From Nematostella vectensis (taxonomy: Eukaryota > Cnidaria > Anthozoa > Actiniaria > Edwardsiidae): a stretch of 64,000 nt of DNA. Positions 45,219 to 58,233 of the stretch are shown here, in pieces. Under the pieces are notes generated by a model. That model was not told the origin of the DNA. It made no database searches and saw nothing but the letters and a program-made list of their open reading frames with translations. Location: contig NC_064042.1 of the NCBI RefSeq assembly GCF_932526225.1, positions 13,589,040 through 13,653,039 of the forward strand. The letters run 5' to 3'. The translations under genes and the position numbers were made by a program. The stretch's first letter is position 1, and every line of letters begins with the position of its first letter.

Positions 45219-46757
45219 GTTTATCATAATAATGATCTAGCGCTTTCTTTTTTGACCACGAAAAGAATCATACCGGAAAGAGACGCTTCGGGTAATTGAC
45301 GCATGCCTCTATCATAGCGAGCGGCAAGGTTACTCCACATATTTACAAAGGGCAAACATCCCCTGCATATCGCGAGATATAAATGTCATTATTCGTGACT
45401 GCTTTCCTCGAGGTTAACAGAAAATAATGGCATTTCCAAAACAAAAACGGAGCAATTTGCGCACGTCTTAACAGGAATTCCCCGTTAGCGTCAATAGACT
45501 CGGCAAATCATAGCTGAGGTGGCGACCGTTGCGTCTTCTTAGCAAATACATCCCTAGACTTTTGGTAGATTCTGCGCCACGAGACAAACAAAATAACCCG
45601 AAAGCACGAACACAGTTTTTTGTTAGTCAAAATATCACAACGGATTTTTGATGTATATAATATTGGCAGATAACGCTACTGTTGATCAAACCTCGCCAAC
45701 GCGAAAAGATTATAGCACTATGGCACTACGTAGCCATTAAGTTTTCTGAACTGCATCGGAAAGCACGGCTCCTTTAGGAAAAAACTTCAAACAGCTGTTA
45801 TCTCAAACCATCTGCGAGTTTGATAATCAAATAAAGCATTTGTTCAACAGAAAAAAAGGACAAAACAACTATACAAAATCAATATTAAAAAGTACAAAAT
45901 TATTCAACAAAAGAGTCAATATTTACAAGGGCGGATTCTATCTAAAAAGCTGGATTTACTATTATCAGGAAAGTTTCTGTTTTTATAAGACAACGCTCTA
46001 ATCCAGACACTTTGCGTCATACGAATAGCACGTGAATCGCTAAGGGATCTTGTTTGAGCTACTAAAATAACTCCTTTCCTCTTGCAACCTGCATAGCGGA
46101 TGCCCGCCTCTCTACCTAAATACACTCTTTTGAATAAGAATGTCTAATTCTCAGTCGAGGCGGTCGTTCTTATTTTTGGAGCAAGGCTTAAAACGTTCTT
46201 AGATTTAAGTGACCTTAAATCACACTTAAGTATTAAAAACAGAATGACACAAAAGATTAATAACAAAAGACGCTAGAATAAACACAATTTGAATCTTCAT
46301 TTTAAGAGGCCATCAGTCAAACGAAAAAAAATTACTTTGCTGTTATTTTAGCCTTGCCATGTTCTTAGCATTTTCTTAGAATTTGGCGACACGCCAGGCT
46401 GAAGTTCTTATTAAAAAGATTTTTACAAAAGAAAGAGTGTATACGTACTCAAGCTGCAAATCTTAGAGTATAGGCGAGATTTAAAAAAAACTTTTTTACG
46501 CGTAAATAACAATCCCACAAGACAATCATTAGGAATAGTTAACGTGTTTCTATGTACTTTAAGCTGTATAAAGAAGATGTAGATTAAAAGCTCTGGGTTA
46601 TGCTAGCCTAGTGTTACTTGAGGGAGTGTTTTTCCATGTTGCTATTTCATCAGTTCAATCAAGTATTGGGGACCTTAAGAAGACGGGATAGCTGCATCTA
46701 AATCAAAGACACATATTAGTTTGCTGATTGGGGATGCGACATGAGTTTTGCGGCTAG
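45219..46757. other. no supported gene
   Basis: Small ORFs only, no domains or repeats recognised. Confidence 0.3.
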
Positions 46758-47011
46758 TTTAAAGCCCGTTGTCACCAGTTTACTTCCGGTCGATTACCTA
46801 ACAATATCCGATGATTTTTAACGGAAAACGCGAAAAATATTTCAAAATATTGAAAGCAGTGTGTCTATTGGAAGTTGCTTTGAGGATGTGATTGATAATT
46901 TAGAGCGGATGGCCTGTTAAATATTTCGGATTCTAATAGATTATTTTGTCTTTTAACGGTTGAGGTTTCCGTCGGACCTCCGGAAGTAAACTGGTGAAAA
47001 TGCGGCTTTAA
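46758..47011. mobile_element. MITE with inverted ends (family D), copy 1
   Basis: The left end 'tttaaagcccgttgtcaccag' region (TTTAAAGCCCGTTGTCACCA, then GTTTACTTCCGG) is inverted at the right end (ccggaagtaaactggtg..aatgcggctttaa). Total about 254 bp. A partial copy lies at 49062-49185 inside a borealin intron. Confidence 0.8.
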
Positions 47012-47222
47012 GCCGTAAAAACAGCGTTAACACCGGCCAGGTATAACTGAGACCACTCCGCTCGGTTGACCACAAGACAAGGGAAATATTAGCGAGCTAC
47101 ATGGCAGCTTTTTCTAACATGGTGTTCAACAATGCTAGCATTGTTAAGCCTGTAATTTTGGCTGTTTTGGCAGGTAATGCAGGCGCTGTGTGTATAGGAC
47201 TGGGAGGGTGAACTCGCCAATC

Positions 47223-50200
47223 TCATTGATGGGAAATGGCGGTTTCCTGTTTAATGTAAAAGCAAGGTACAGCAATAAAAGGTGCAAAATCTTCATATTC
47301 CCACCTGAAGCAACTCCAAATTCTTTCGTCCAACATCGTTTAGTGTGGGCAAGGAGCGAGGGCTCAACTCAGTTGCCGACGACAGCTGAAAAGTCTGCAA
47401 CAACAACATACATAGAATGTCAGCAGCAGATCTTTGTGAGGGGTGGGACTTTGAGGTGGCTCAAATTCCATTAGCTAAGAAACATACAAGATAGTGGTCT
47501 GTCAAATGGGTGAAGTTGTCCCTCCCCCCTCCCCACACCCCCACACACACTGACCTAGTTTTCCAATAAGACCTCTCCCATCTCACGAGTACTCTGGTGT
47601 GTGTGGAAATTGCCTAAGGTACCTTTCCTTCCCAAATCGGGATCAAAACTTTCTCTGTCCCTGCACTGGAGTTATATTGTTAGCATGTGAGGGGGTGAGG
47701 TGTGGTGTGAATAAGAAGTATCTTTGATTACTGGGCTACAATTTTCACTGTCTTACTCTCCTCTGTAGCCCCAACAACCAGGGTTTAAGTGCCAGCTAAC
47801 GTGGCCCAGAACAGCTGGGAAGAATACCACCCTTTCTTCACTCGTATTACTGTACTATTACTTGTGGGGGTAGGTTAGGTTTACTGTGGCAGATTGGTTA
47901 GAGTTTGTGTACCTTTCCTTCACCAATTGGAATAAAAGCTTCAACAGTCTCTGGGGCACTTCGATTAGCGAGAGGAGAACCACTCAAACTCATGATCCTG
48001 GTGGATAGAGAAACACATGATTGATTAACTCCAAGCACAGTAACAACACAGCATGGTTTTCATCCCAGAACAAATACTGTAGGACCAAATACACTTGAAC
48101 AGTTGGTCTTCTATTCCGTTTACTTTCAGGAATTACTAATTCTGCTGTAGTTTACCCCCCCCCCCTCCCCCTTTGGGCTGCATTTTAAGCCATATGTAAC
48201 AAAAAATACCCCCTTCCCCCCTTTGTCACTGAACCAACCCCCCCCCCCCCCCCAATGCCCATAGCCAGGGGGGGGGTTTGGTGGTTCGGACGAGCCCGCC
48301 CACCCGGCTTAAAGGTCCGCTCAGAGCAAACAAAAATATATAACGTTTGGCTGGAGATATACCGTGCACATTAATATGTCTCTAAAATCTTTTTATAATA
48401 ATTATCTTTATTATTACCGCTATATGTTAAAAAGTACCCTATTAATAACATTTCAAATACAAGATTGATTACCTAATGTAATAAGTCGAGGGGAGGGGTA
48501 TACCGGAAATTTGGTCCGCTGAAATGGAAAAACGAGCTACCCCGCTCAAAATCCTGGCTACGGGCATGTCCTCTTTAGCAAAAAGCTAAATCCGCCCCTG
48601 TTTTTCATGGTAAATGTTCCAAAAGAGATTATTTCTTATCTTTGCCATCAAACATTTTACATCCACAGTACCTACAATAAGCCTTCAGAGTTGATGTTTT
48701 GCTGGAGCTAATGGGCTAATTAAATGTTCTGTCTCTGAGTGAAGGACTTACCTCTCTCCAGCTTTTGCTTCACGGAGGAAGGCAGGAGTAATTGGCAACC
48801 TGAGGTTAGGTAAAATGTGGATGAATAAATAAATACTTGTTACAACACATCTCCCCCACCCTTAGACTAGGCTCTATTTCCAGCCGTTGCTAGGCCTTGT
48901 CAGCCTGTAATGCAAGATTACAAAATCTAGCTTTAAATCGAGTCACCCTTAGACAGGTGTTGCAAAAAAACCTATATTATCCTTTCTTCTCATATTTTCT
49001 TTGTGCCATGGTGTGTACCATATGCTGACCCACAGTATGTACATACAGTACTCTGCTTGACTTAAAGCCGCATTGTCACCAGTTTACTTCCGGAGGTCAG
49101 ACGGAAACCTCAACCGTTAAAAGACAAAAGAATCTATTAGAATCCGAGATATTTAACAGGCCATCCGCTCTAAATTATCAAGCTAACCAAGAAGTCGGAA
49201 GTTATGCTTATGAGGCACCTTAACTTTCGTCTATAGGGAATGGTTATTATTATCATCAACTTGTATATTGACTCACCTGGGGTCAAATTTGGGTGTGACA
49301 AATGGCGTTTGGTAGTTCTGTGGAAGCCTACTTGCTGCAGGTGTAACAAACTGATTTTCTGTCTTTGTTTGGTTTCGCTTTCTGTGGACCCACACACAAA
49401 TAAATCACCAGTCAGTTTGCTTAAATGCAGGATGAAAATAAACACATTGTTGAATTGGCACATTAATGGATGCCATCACCCTGTGATGATTTATGTATTT
49501 GCCTGTTTCCATCATGCCTACACAGACCACCTAGTCTTTCTACAGCTACAACTCAGTGGCTTTTATCCTTCCTAATATGCATGTGACTGGATTCCTCCTC
49601 TTTCTGTACAACAGAGATTTCAATCAATGACATTTGACCCTTAAATACTGCACCTATCTAAGAATATAAAGGGATTTCTTACGCTGTTCTTGGGGCCCGT
49701 TTGGCTGCAGTGCCAGTACGTTTAGCAGTGCTCCGTGTTGTCCTTCCTGTGGTGACTGGAGCTGAAAGGAAAACAGATTACTAGGACTTGTGTTCTATTC
49801 AATATGCAGTTCCACTTGAAATTAATACAACATGTTACCTGGTGTTGCAAAATCTGCATTTCCATGAGCTTCAGTCAATGGGGGTCTCTCACTAAAGTCA
49901 AAAAACAAATTATTCATGCACTGTTTTGTGAAATGCCCAGGGTTTTTATTAAGCACTGGCGGCCGGCAGAAGCGCCAGCTATATAGCTTCCACCCCCTAC
50001 TTATCAATCTCCACCACCTACTCTGAAAGTTAATAAACGCCCTGAATGCCCATCCTAACAAATCATTCATACAATGTTACTGTTAAGGCCAGGTAGGTGT
50101 ACACAGTTAGGTGCACAGGGCACAGGGCACACCTTCTTGGTGGCCAAAGAGTGGGTCGAGCCTGTAGGCTCAACCTAGTGCCTGAAAAGTTGGTACCAGG

Positions 50201-53200
50201 TTATTAGGATCCTACTTCAGTTATTATAGTGAGTTACTATACCTTGTTTGAGGGGCATTTTTAAAGACAGCATTGGCGAGCTCTGTTAAATTATTTGATG
50301 CCTATAAGAACAACAAAGCTATGCTAAGTACTGTATATTGCCCACATTTCTCTATTACAATACAAATTGTTATTCCACTCTTGAACATAATGATTGCTGT
50401 TTGCTGGAATGTGGCAAATAACGTTAACCATGGGAATGCAGGTTTTGCAAGAAACAAAGGTTTGCATCACAGACATAACCTTAAAATATTGTTTGGGGCC
50501 TACAGCCCCACAGCATTTGGGATGACCTTTAGATACCAGTGAGTAGGGGCACCCTACCAATGCCTTAAGCCTCAGGGATTTCATAAGGTCCTGTGGCCAT
50601 CAGAAACGCCAGCTAATTTCTACAAAGCGCCGGCTATTGTTCGTGGTAGATTGACATCCACAAACTAACCAAAATCACGTTAGAATGTCAAGACGAAGGG
50701 ACCAGTGTATTGAGAATCGCTTAGAACCTAGCGATCAAGAATCTACAGGCTGAAATTTAGTATTTTAAGCACCCTTTTTATAGAAACCTTATCAGCCTGT
50801 GGGGAAGATTTCTTTTTTTATATCACTCAGCTCTGATTGTTAACAACAAGAGGGAAAATATGCTTTTCATGAATTTCGGGTGCATTGTGTTATTGTTATA
50901 GTGACTGTTATTGTTTGGTGTATAATGAAAAAATAAAAACAAATTAAGAACTTAAACAGAATGACTTGTCAAATGGCCTGATATAAAAAAAAATCCTAGC
51001 TTCTTATACTGTACAAGGGTCTTTACTGTAGCCCACAGTCTCAATATCTCAATATCCATAGTTCACCAACCTCTTTCATTGCTGCATTATTCACTTCCCC
51101 TCCCTGGGCTGAAAATGAAAAGTAAAAAAAAAATGAGGTAAACCAGATAGGACAGTAAGGTACTGTACATACACAACTTCAGCTTGTACACCACAAATGA
51201 TGTGATTGAATGAATTTCTGACATTCTAAAATAAAGTTGATTTGTCTCTCATTACTCTATGTGAATATGAAATTGCGGGTCACATTAAACTGACCTAAAA
51301 AGTCACATAGTTTCATTTTCCTGGTGTCCTGCAAAATGAAAAAAGCTTAAGATATAAATATGTTAAGGCAAAGTTAATATTTAAAAGCAATTTCATTGTG
51401 CATAAAACCAACTGTTTTACTTTGCAAATGGGACCCATAAATCATTTAGTCAATTTCTTACATTAGAGTATTTCATAATCTCTTGTCTGTATATGGCACG
51501 GATTTTGCTGATCATTGTATTTCCATGTATGCGCATCCTCTTCATTATTTCTTCCGCTGAAAATTATAAACCATAGATAGATCAATGTTATAATACTGTA
51601 AGGCTTAGTTCAAATGTTGTATTATCCATGAGCGTATTCAATGCAAATGCATTCAAGTGACAATGAAACAATCAACTTGATTCATTTACATGCATTTTCA
51701 TTGAATACGGCTCATGGATAATACCCGGCCCTACAAATCGATAATTCCAATAATCAATAGTAATCAATAAAAATAAACATAAATCAATCGATTAATATTG
51801 GAAATCAATAGAAATCGATAACGTGAAACTGTGTGAGTATCCATTATTATAGACTATTTTATTGAAAAATATTGAAATTAACGATTATTATTGATTATAT
51901 TGATAAATATTGAATTTCTTCCATTACGTCGAAATGTATCATCCTTACTGTCTAAGACTTTGTATCGCAACCCGCGTTTTCAAAACATGATTTGTTTTGG
52001 TTTTCTGTTCCGTCAGTTAAACCATTCTGAGCCAATCAGTCTCGCTTTGTGCACTTCCCTGGCTATCCTATGGACGAAAACCAGACAGTGTTGCAACAGA
52101 AAGCCAGGCAACTGCACTAGGCAACGGATGGCAAGAATCTGATTGGCTTAGAATAATTTGACTGGCGGAAAAGAAAATCCTAAGAGAAAAAAAACAAATT
52201 AATGTTTTAAAAATGTGGTGTCGCGTTACAACAGATTCGACAGTAACTGACATGATAAATGACTGTTTGACTGTTTTTTTCAAAAAATAAAATCAGATAG
52301 ACAAGGTAAGATAAACAAAGCGAGTCTTTATGTTGCTTCAAAAGGGCTCAATTTTACCATTTGCAAACCACATTCAAGATAATACAAGATATTGAGCCAC
52401 CCTTCTTCCGTGCAAAACCTAATTGTTAAGTATTTAATTATACTGGCACATGAGAAGCTCGATGTCTTTATCACTTACATGCGGCACTGCAAAAGTTTGA
52501 CACTGTTTCAAATGTTGAGACCTTGTTGTGCCGCATTTGTTTTGGTTTTTGCAATGCAACAGTAACTTTATGAACCATTGGAAGGACACAATTGGTACGG
52601 CATCTGAATTAACATTGTGTCGACCTAAATGAATTAGGGACCTTGAGCAACGACGACGAGCAACGACGACAGCAAAGTGGATGACAGGACAGCAGACAAC
52701 AATGGAATTTAATTAAGAAATCAATAGCAGCATGTGGAAACGAATTCTGTTTGATACATTTCAGCCGTTTTCCATAAAACCAGGACGTGAGAATTTTAAG
52801 TTTCACCTTCAGTTGAGGAAGTGGACTTTGGATTGTAAACTCCACTCCACTAACTATGTTCGCTACTATAGAAAAATGTCCTTAGTTAATTTTTATCTGT
52901 CTCTGACTATATTGTTTTGCTTATTCCATTGCAATCAAATTTTTATTGATCGCTACATGCGAAAACATCTTGGGCTGTGAGTATCCATTATTATCGATTT
53001 CCAATACCAATCAATAATAATCAACTGATTAATATCGATTAATATTGATTAATGCGATTAGTTTCCGCTGATCGATTTTTATTGATAGGTAGGGCCGGGG
53101 ATAATACTACGTTTGAACTTAGCATAACTTACTATATAAAATTCTACAAATGATGAGATATGTCAAACAAAGCTTTGATTCTTTTCTTGAAATCATCGAG

Positions 53201-53750
53201 GAAGAAAGAGCAGACCGTGAAAATCAATATCAAGCATTCTCTCTATAATCAATCAGTTTTTCCCATTTATACAGTATTGTCTGTGAATGCGAATAACATT
53301 GTTTCCATAGAGCCGTTCAACATTAAACTCATCAGTAACTTTGGCTAGCAAAATAAGGACATCAAGAAGTGTATTAGGGTAGCAAATAGAGCCCCGAATA
53401 TTTGCTGTTCTTCGCTGACGGGAGGACTCTGTGTTTAGCAAGCGATAGCTGGTCATGAAAGGTGAAATATGAACGCAATAAACATCGCCATGTGAAAGAT
53501 GTAGATTTCCCTTAGATGAAAAAAAAGTATAATTAAATTTAGTCTACTGAGGTCGAATACACGTCTGTGACATCTTCTATGTGCTCTGAAGTAAAAAGCA
53601 TTTCTTACCATGGATATCGAAGTCGTTGAGGTAGTCATCCAGTTTATGTCGCCTGTCTTCGAGCTGCATCGACGAATCGATACTGCCATCAGGAAGAACT
53701 GGACGCTTCCTTTTACTAACTTGTTGTCTATTCTTCTTTCTTGGAGGCAT
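47223..53750 (-). CDS. CDCA8: borealin (CDCA8), chromosomal passenger complex subunit
   Basis: Exons (minus): 53750-53609, 51556-51462, 51328-51295, 51108-51071, 50301-50243, 49891-49839, 49761-49683, 49381-49277, 48799-48752, 47997-47913, 47394-47293 (read through to TGA at 47293) or 47394-47305 spliced to 47246-47223. All are GT-AG and phases match; the first version gives 279 aa against 280 in human. The N-terminus MPPRKKNRQQ plus KLDDYLNDFDIHAEEIMKRM and YRQEIMKYSNDTRKMKLCDF matches the borealin segment that forms the three-helix bundle with INCENP and survivin. The middle is basic and Thr/Pro-rich (GRTTRSTAKRTGTAAKRAPR). Then TPFVTPKFDPRLPITPAFLR, KAGERIMSLSGSPLA and IPIGEGK match the C-terminal dimerisation domain. 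It targets the Aurora B complex to centromeres. Divergent from TMEM147 with 397 bases between start codons. Confidence 0.92.
48257..48567. mobile_element. MITE-like repeat, family B, copy 2 (full length)
   Basis: Starts GCCCATAGCCAGGG and ends CCTGGCTACGGGC, inverted ends related to but distinct from family A. Interior nearly identical to 36771-37073. Sits in a borealin intron next to poly-C and poly-G runs. Confidence 0.85.
49062..49185. mobile_element. family D MITE, partial copy
   Basis: 'ttaaagccgcattgtcaccagtttacttccgga' type end followed by 'acggaaacctcaaccgttaaaa' and 'ggccatccgctctaaattat', the reverse complement of the right two-fifths of 46758-47011. The other end is missing. Confidence 0.75.
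51600..53126. mobile_element. family C foldback MITE interrupted by another element
   Basis: The left part is 51600-51724 (aggcttagttcaaatg, then attatccatgag, up to ggctcatggataatac) and the right part is 53099-53126 (ggataatactacgtttgaac, ttagc). Together they make one family C copy like 17910-18052. The break holds the element at 51725-53098. Confidence 0.8.
51725..53098. mobile_element. non-autonomous DNA transposon nested in a MITE, borealin intron 1
   Basis: Perfect 10-bp ends CCGGCCCTAC / GTAGGGCCGG flanked by GGATAATAC on both sides (51716-51724 and 53099-53107), a 9-bp duplication or an 8-bp one with a chance base. Subterminal regions are full of 'aatcgat' and 'gattaatattgatt' motifs. 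The 1374-bp body has no transposase. An 8-9 bp duplication suits hAT or a related group. Confidence 0.85.
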
Positions 53751-54147
53751 TTTGTGCTAAATATAACATAAATTTTGTATTAAAGCAGCCCTCGCTTCGT
53801 TCGTTCGTTGGAAACAAAATGTGTTTTGAAATCGCCGCGCTGAGCCCGCGGTACAAGAAGGTTCCTATGGACTTGAACACCTCCAATTCTGCGTCCCTGT
53901 CAAACAATTTCTCCAGAAGAAGAAATATTTTAACTTAATAGCGTATAAAGGTTTTTGCCGTAAATACGTACTATTAAAACTGTTGCATGAATATTGCTAT
54001 GACAAAAAAATTTAAACATCAAATAATCTTCAAGGGACATCTGCCTACGCCTCAGAGACCCCAGATTTTGGTGAGCGTGACACCCTCCATAGGCGCTTCT
54101 TCCTTCAGTCAGTCTCTAATTCTGATCAAGACTTTACGCTGAAAAAA
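53751..54147. promoter_or_regulatory. shared divergent promoter of borealin and TMEM147
   Basis: 397 bases separate the two start codons and hold both 5' UTRs. A GC-richer core with 'aaatcgccgcgctgagcccgcgg' lies at 53829-53852; a TTTGAA just before it resembles the cell-cycle CHR element found at mitotic gene promoters. No TATA box is obvious. Function is inferred from geometry. Confidence 0.6.
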
Positions 54148-57100
54148 ATGACTCTTTTCCACTTTGGAAACTGTTTAGCTTTAGCCTATTTTCCATATTT
54201 TATAGTCTACAAATGTTCTGGATTGTAAGTATTGAAAGTATGGTGTTTTAATGGTTATTTTGCGAGTGAATTCGATTCGTAAATGAGCTGATTTCCACTG
54301 AGAAACAGATGTTACTTCTGAATTGAAACAGAAGAAATGCTTGTGTTTTGTTGTAGATCTGAATACAGCCCGTTCTGGCGATGTGTAAAAGCAGGAGGAG
54401 CCTACATAGTAACACAGCTGTGCAAGGTATCGCCATGCGAATTGTAAAACTAGTGTCCAATAAGTACGTTTCCTAGTTGTTTGAATCAAACAAACTTTGA
54501 TGCATAAATGTTGCTTTTATCCACCATTTATCCTTCAGTCTTTTACATGTCACAAAAAATATTCAATTTTCTGATTTATTTGATAAGTGGCTATGGTATC
54601 GGTGGGCAGATAACATTAACGGCTAACTCACACTTTTTTTTTCGTTTAAACCACTTATTTAAGTCCCACCAGCACGCTGACTCTACCTTCTTGTCTTAAC
54701 CGTCTATTTTCTTGTAGATGTTAGTACTTGCTACATTTTTCCCAACATCTGATATCCTTCCAGGAAGTATAGACTACATAGGGGTGAGTATGTATATATT
54801 ATTATATGATATAGATATGTGATACTACATTAGTGATATCAAAAAATAAATTTTCACATGCTCAGTGCGTTAGTGTCTATACGTCTTGAATGATCAGCTA
54901 AATTATGCTTATGTTCCGCTTATGCTTACGCCGATCCGTTTTTCACGCGACATAAGCGTAGCATAGACATAAGATTTTCAAAACCTCCCATTCTTCTTGC
55001 ACTTATGCTTGCACTTACGTCGAGCCAGTTCTTACGTGACATAAGACAGTTATGCTTCCATCTTCCAGTTATGCTTACGCTTACATCGCTCGTAAGAACC
55101 AGCCTTTGCATCATATGCTTATGGATATCAATTTTATATTTTATATGCTCCAAAAATGATAGGCTCCTGCCCCTGTGAACCCCAGCAATAGTTTCTCAAC
55201 AAAGCAAACTTAAATTTCATTCTGTTGGTATATTTTTCTGTCTTATTTTGGTGTTGCCTTTTATGTTTGAGGAAGATAGTGAGATTTTTTGCCATCTTTG
55301 CACTATTCCTTGTACCTTTGGTATTATGTGGCTACTGTAGCACTAAATTATGAACTGACAATATTGAAATTATTGAAATGATGAAAATTGAGGGTACTTG
55401 CTATGGATACCATGTTTACCTCCCTATTCCTATGGTGGAGACCACAATTACTAGTCAATTTTACTTAACAGACACCCATGTTTATAAACCCATTTTGCTT
55501 GTGTTCTCTACTGTAGAACTGATCCTTGATGTTTTGGTTTGACTGGAAACAGCTGAAATCTATAAACTGGAGTTTTATTGACTGCTCATGAGTTCTTTAA
55601 TCAATTCAATAGGCAACTGGCACTAACTGGTCACATTTCTTGAGTTGCAAATTCACAAAGAGAATAAATAAAAATTAAATGCAAATAGTGAGACAGAAGC
55701 TTTCTGGGTTAATCACAAGTGCCAAATAAGTTGCTTTTTGTTATTATTTTTCCACTAAAAGCTATTGGGGGCCAGTTTGCCTCCCAGGAAGTAATGTGAT
55801 CTGTTAGTGCAGGTCGCCTTTTGCAGATGTTGTCCCCATTTCTGTCATTGCTATATGACAGCAAGACGACACCTTGCTATTGGGATACTAGGTGAGCTTT
55901 TTGTGTTGTGCTGTAGGAATTCCTGAGGTCTACTGTAGACTTTGCTGATCTTGTTGGCCTGTACCTGGTCATGACAAAGATTGCTGGTAAAGGAGAGCTC
56001 AAAGTTTTAGTAGCTGGTCTGGGTGAGTTTGACCTTACTACCCTACATTAAGGATACATACTTCTTGGTAAGGACACGTTGTTATAAGAACAGCTAGTCT
56101 GCATGAGTTAGATTTTAGTACTTGACTATAAGATTACTTCAAAGGACACCTGTTTTTGGAGGATAGTTTTCAATGTCAGAAATAAAAAACCTTGTATGAG
56201 ACATGAACTCATTTTGTGACAACACATTTATTCCAAAGACATACTCAAGATGTTTTCAAAACACTCACTCTTTAGGTAACTTTCTCAATATTTTAATCAT
56301 TGTAAAATACACAAAATTAAAGTATACATCAATCTCGTTCCCAGAGCCCACGTAATTTTGTGCCAATGGCAAGGTACAAGGCTCTGGGATAATCAATTTT
56401 TTCACCAGCCGAATCTGTTGGTTCCGGTTTTACTGCCCATGTCCAAACAAAATAGCGACCAGAGAGAACAAGAGTTGATCTCTTTTACTGATCGATCTAA
56501 TTCGCGCTTAACAAATAAGTCAAAGATTTTACGCTGAAAGAAATTCATTCAATCCCAGATTTTGAAGTCAGTCATCGTTTATAGAAGGGATGGTTTTGGT
56601 ATATATGTTGCTAACCTGTAGTGGTAAAGCATTCCTAGTTCACGAAGTGCTTGGGTTTGGCTACGATTTGTTTGTGTCTCAGCGAGAGCACAAATCCAGC
56701 TCAATTATTTTACTGATCTCGCCATTAAATGCCTCAATGAAGGACGATTGAAAAATTTCGCTCACGCATTATTTCTGTGCCCAGGCATGCAAGGATTCCA
56801 TCGCTTCACGATGTAAATATTACTTTTGCCCGCCTCGAAGTAGTCGTTAACGGCAATTATATTGCCTTCACATTGTCTCTTGTAGAAGAGCCAAAGCATG
56901 CCGCAAAACTCTATCAAAGAGTTATTCCGCCGAGAACATGACCGGCATATATATTAAGACTTCGCATGCTTCTACATTTCTTGTTATTTCCCATAGGCTT
57001 TCCAAAAGGCCTCCCTCTATGTCGTGAGACCCAAAAAGCTACAATTGATTATTTTAAGGTGCTAAAAGTTTGTAGCAGCAATAAGAAAATTTGGTTTTAA

Positions 57101-58233
57101 ATGTGTTCCCTGGTTTGTGGGAGTTTTCTCTGTAATTTTATTTAAGACAGAATCTGTGACAAACGTCGTAAAAGCTTTTCCATTGTACTATTCACTTCCG
57201 TTCTACTGATTTCAATTGTACAAATTGCAATATGGCAATTCATGTCTATGAATAATGAGATAATAATTTAGGACTAAAATGCGTATTGCCTTGTTTTTCC
57301 AGGCTGGTCAACGGCAGAGCTGATCATGACAAGGCTCCTCCCCCTTTGGGTCGGCGCCAGGGGTGTAGAGTTTGACTGGAAGTACATGCAAATGAGCTTT
57401 GATGCAAATATCAGCTTGGTATGGCAGGATAGAGAACAAATGTTTTTGGTGTTTGTTTGGTATTGGAGTGGTATTTATTGAATTTCCACCTGCACTTACT
57501 CAGGTTGAGTATCTGCAGTTTGGGTATTTGCACTTCATGAATGTTGTATGGCGTTTCTTTGCCTAGATCCACCACATCGCTATCGCCGCCTTGGTCTGGC
57601 TGTGGAGCAGGCATGACTTGCACCGGTCGTTCCTGCCTGTTGTCATGGTTTTCCTAGCTCTTGGCTGCTATAAACCGCTCATTGTTGAGTAAGTTATTGG
57701 TTGTGTATGCATCTGATTACTGATTATCTTCATGCCCTGTTGTGTATGTATGTTGGTGGGAAAGAAGTGCATATGAATGGTCATCGACCCCTTCTCCATC
57801 TAGCACCCAAACAAGTTGCAGGAGAAGGAAAAAGATGGCAGATGGGCATGAAGAAACTTTGACTCTTCAACGCCAGGCTTTTGTGCTCCAACTCCAGAGA
57901 CACCCGTTTATCTTAAAAAAAAGAAATGCATTCCTTAAAAGGGATTGAGGTTTTTGCGGGGAAGGGAAGAGAAGGCTAGGATAAGTCATGATAAGAGAAA
58001 TGAGGAGACCAAGCATTTGCCCCCAATCCATAAGAAAATTTATTGAGCCTTGGCAAGCTGATGATAAGTGCATAAGCATAACTTTTTATCATTGCAGAGT
58101 CATTAGCCACACCCTTGGGGTCACATCCTGGTCACTTTTGCTGCTTAAGTTCTCCTTCTCGGCTTGTGTTGGCTTTGTTGCCCTGCAACTCTACCTTGCC
58201 CTCACTACCGAGGCTGTCAATCATCGACAATGA
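54148..58233 (+). CDS. TMEM147: TMEM147, ER membrane protein
   Basis: Exons: 54148-54224, 54357-54426, 54718-54783, 55917-56022, 57303-57418, 57567-57688, 58098-58233 (stop TGA). All GT-AG and in phase; 230 aa against 224 in human. The protein starts [20 protein letters not shown] as in the human protein and then has [69 protein letters not shown] and [20 protein letters not shown], all highly conserved. It is a seven-span protein of the ER and nuclear envelope, part of the NICALIN-NOMO-TMEM147 (BOS) module of the multipass translocon, and also linked to lamin B receptor. Intron 3 contains a degenerate inverted/tandem 'cttatgc' repeat (54905-55130). AATAAA lies at 58668. Confidence 0.95.
54905..55130. 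repeat. degenerate inverted repeat rich in CTTATGC/GCATAAG
   Basis: Motifs 'gcttatgctt', 'cgacataagcg', 'cttatgcttgcacttacgtc' and 'cgtgacataag' alternate in both orientations over about 225 bases in a TMEM147 intron. Probably a small foldback element. Confidence 0.5.
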
